From Plantibacter flavus (GTDB lineage Bacteria; Actinomycetota; Actinomycetes; Actinomycetales; Microbacteriaceae), in NCBI RefSeq assembly GCF_002024505.1, contig NZ_CP019402.1, positions 1,674,001 through 1,738,000 of the forward strand: a stretch of DNA of 64,000 nucleotides. The letters are read 5' to 3'. The position numbers were made by a program, and so were the translations under genes. Numbering within the stretch: position 1 is the first letter of the stretch; the number at the start of each line of letters is the position of its first letter. This document shows positions 63,200 to 64,000 of this stretch, one piece after another. Below the pieces are notes generated by a model that saw only the letters and a list, made by a program, of their open reading frames with translations, did not search any database and was not told the DNA's origin.

Positions 63200-63730
63200 A
63201 TGATCATCCGTCGGGCGTTCTACTACTGGCGATTCGCCGCGATCTTCGTGCTGCCCGCCTGGCCGTTCGTCGGATGGGGACTCTTCGGTGAGAGCGGCTG
63301 GAGCCTCTTCGGGCTCTTCATCGCCATGCCGATCCTCGCCATCGCGCTCGCCGCGATCGCATTCCTCATCTCGGCCAGGGCCAGCGTCCGGACGACGAAG
63401 CTCGTGTCGTGGACGGACGTCGGCCTGCTCACGCTCTGGCACGTCACGATCATCTGCTTCGGCTCGTTCAGCTCGGGCGTCGCCCTCTGGGCGGTCCTCG
63501 GCGTCGTCGCGGGCCTCGCCGCCTTCTGGGGCGTCATCGCGCAACTCATCTCCGAGACGGCACGCCGCGCCCGGGAGACGATGGCCGAATTCGAGCGCAT
63601 GGCCGCTGCGGCCGGGCCAGGCACGGTCCCCGGATCGGCGATCCCGCCGCAGCCGCGGTTCGATCGCGGTCCGATCGACGGCGGCGAGTTCATCGTCATC
63701 GAGGAGTCGAAGCCCGACGAGCGCCGCTGA
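63200..63730 (+). CDS. Membrane protein of unknown function
   Basis: 176 residues. Four hydrophobic segments (about 10-30, 35-58, 72-95, 96-118), then a soluble tail ending GGEFIVIEESKPDERR. I do not recognise a family. TAGCCT (63187-63192) lies 7 bp before the ATG (leaderless), so it is its own unit, not part of the two-component operon. Confidence 0.65.
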   Translation: MIIRRAFYYWRFAAIFVLPAWPFVGWGLFGESGWSLFGLFIAMPILAIALAAIAFLISARASVRTTKLVSWTDVGLLTLWHVTIICFGSFSSGVALWAVLGVVAGLAAFWGVIAQLISETARRARETMAEFERMAAAAGPGTVPGSAIPPQPRFDRGPIDGGEFIVIEESKPDERR

Positions 63731-63765
63731 GCGGTCGTCTCCAGCGCTGTCGCCCGCGCCGTCCG

Positions 63766-63790
63766 GGGCCCGGTTTCCCATCCGGGGCCC
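63766..63790 (+). terminator. Terminator after the small membrane protein gene
   Basis: GGGCCCGG pairs with CCGGGGCCC (one bulge), 8-nt loop, followed by TTT. Confidence 0.55.
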
Positions 63791-63828
63791 TTTCATGACA
63801 CAATTGCTGTTTGTGCCTCCGCAGTTCT

Positions 63829-63895
63829 GCCACAGGGGAACGCCGGCATCGGGCACACCCTTCCTTCCGAACGTATTCAGCGGTCGACCTGTGGC
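63829..63895 (+). promoter_or_regulatory. Structured leader of rplS
   Basis: GCCACAGG (63829-63836) pairs perfectly with CCTGTGGC (63888-63895), enclosing 51 nt and ending 21 bp before the rplS ATG. CACAAT (63799-63804) is a possible -10. Ribosomal-protein leaders often bind their own product; L19 autoregulation here is inference. Confidence 0.4.
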
Positions 63896-63916
63896 GGTCG
63901 CAGAGATGGAATCATC

Positions 63917-64000
63917 ATGCACATTCTCGACTCAGTCGATGCAGCATCCCTCAAGTCGGACATCCCCGACTTCCGCGCCGGCGACAACGTCAAGGTGCAC
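63917..64000 (+). CDS. rplS: 50S ribosomal protein L19 (5' part, cut by window edge)
   Basis: The first 28 codons read [15 protein letters not shown], then [13 protein letters not shown], the standard N-terminus of L19 (the F-R-x-G-D-x-V-x-V segment). The rest is beyond the window. In many genomes rplS directly follows trmD; here a PspC two-component locus and a membrane protein lie between. Confidence 0.93.
   Translation, partial: MHILDSVDAASLKSDIPDFRAGDNVKVH

Overview
This window comes from a high-GC actinobacterium, most likely a member of the Microbacteriaceae (a Plantibacter/Curtobacterium-type genome is my guess). The signs are strong GC bias at third codon positions, frequent GTG/TTG starts, ATGA or GTGA stop/start overlaps, many genes whose start codon lies 6-9 bp after a TANNNT -10 box (leaderless transcripts), and the actinobacterial block leuCD-murA-plsC-gpsA-ddl-thiL-rsmD-recG-coaD-DUF177-rpmF-rnc-mutM-smc-ftsY. 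No prophage, insertion sequence or CRISPR array was seen.

Layout. 1-3.6 kb: a truncated class-V aminotransferase-like gene divergent from a LysR regulator, then gltX and a thioredoxin-reductase-like flavoprotein. 3.7 kb: tRNA-Gln. 3.9-6.5 kb: a small polysaccharide module (tyrosine phosphatase, tyrosine autokinase, hexapeptide acyltransferase-like protein). 6.7-13.3 kb: the SOS mutasome imuA-imuB-dnaE2 behind a LexA-like operator, with a divergent SRAP gene. 13.5-16.8 kb: cold-shock protein, fatty-acid desaturase, MBL-fold hydrolase, lipid kinase. 16.9 kb: tRNA-Glu. 17.1-20.2 kb: a coupled three-gene envelope cassette (trypsin-like lipoprotein, unknown lipoprotein, Pro/Gln-rich DUF4333 membrane protein). 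20.3-43.9 kb: leuCD with a leader peptide, then the conserved core block, lipoate genes lipB-lipA, and ffh. 43.9-47.0 kb: small lipoprotein, YbdK-type ligase, rpsP-khpA-rimM. 47.1-58.4 kb: a complete nitrate/nitrite assimilation block. 58.5-64 kb: trmD, a PspC/LiaFSR-like two-component locus, a small membrane protein and the start of rplS.

The nitrate block works as one pathway. NarK imports nitrate. NasA, fed by a flavoprotein/[2Fe-2S] reductase, makes nitrite, and NirBD reduces nitrite to ammonium. CobA and a CbiX-type chelatase supply siroheme. A HemD-winged-helix fusion (NnaR type) probably co-regulates the block with GlnR. The three promoters in the block (narK, nirB, nirD) share one geometry: a GAAAC half-site exactly 10 bp upstream of a -10 hexamer, preceded by 11-bp-spaced GlnR-like half-sites. 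nirB and nirD are divergently transcribed, and the whole block separates rimM from trmD.

The best leads for new biology are the GlnR promoter architecture, a leucine-rich leader peptide before leuC, a ~22-bp RNA hairpin inside the first codons of rnc (RNase III), a LexA operator exactly between the -35 and -10 of a leaderless imuA transcript, and the uncharacterised protease-lipoprotein cassette.
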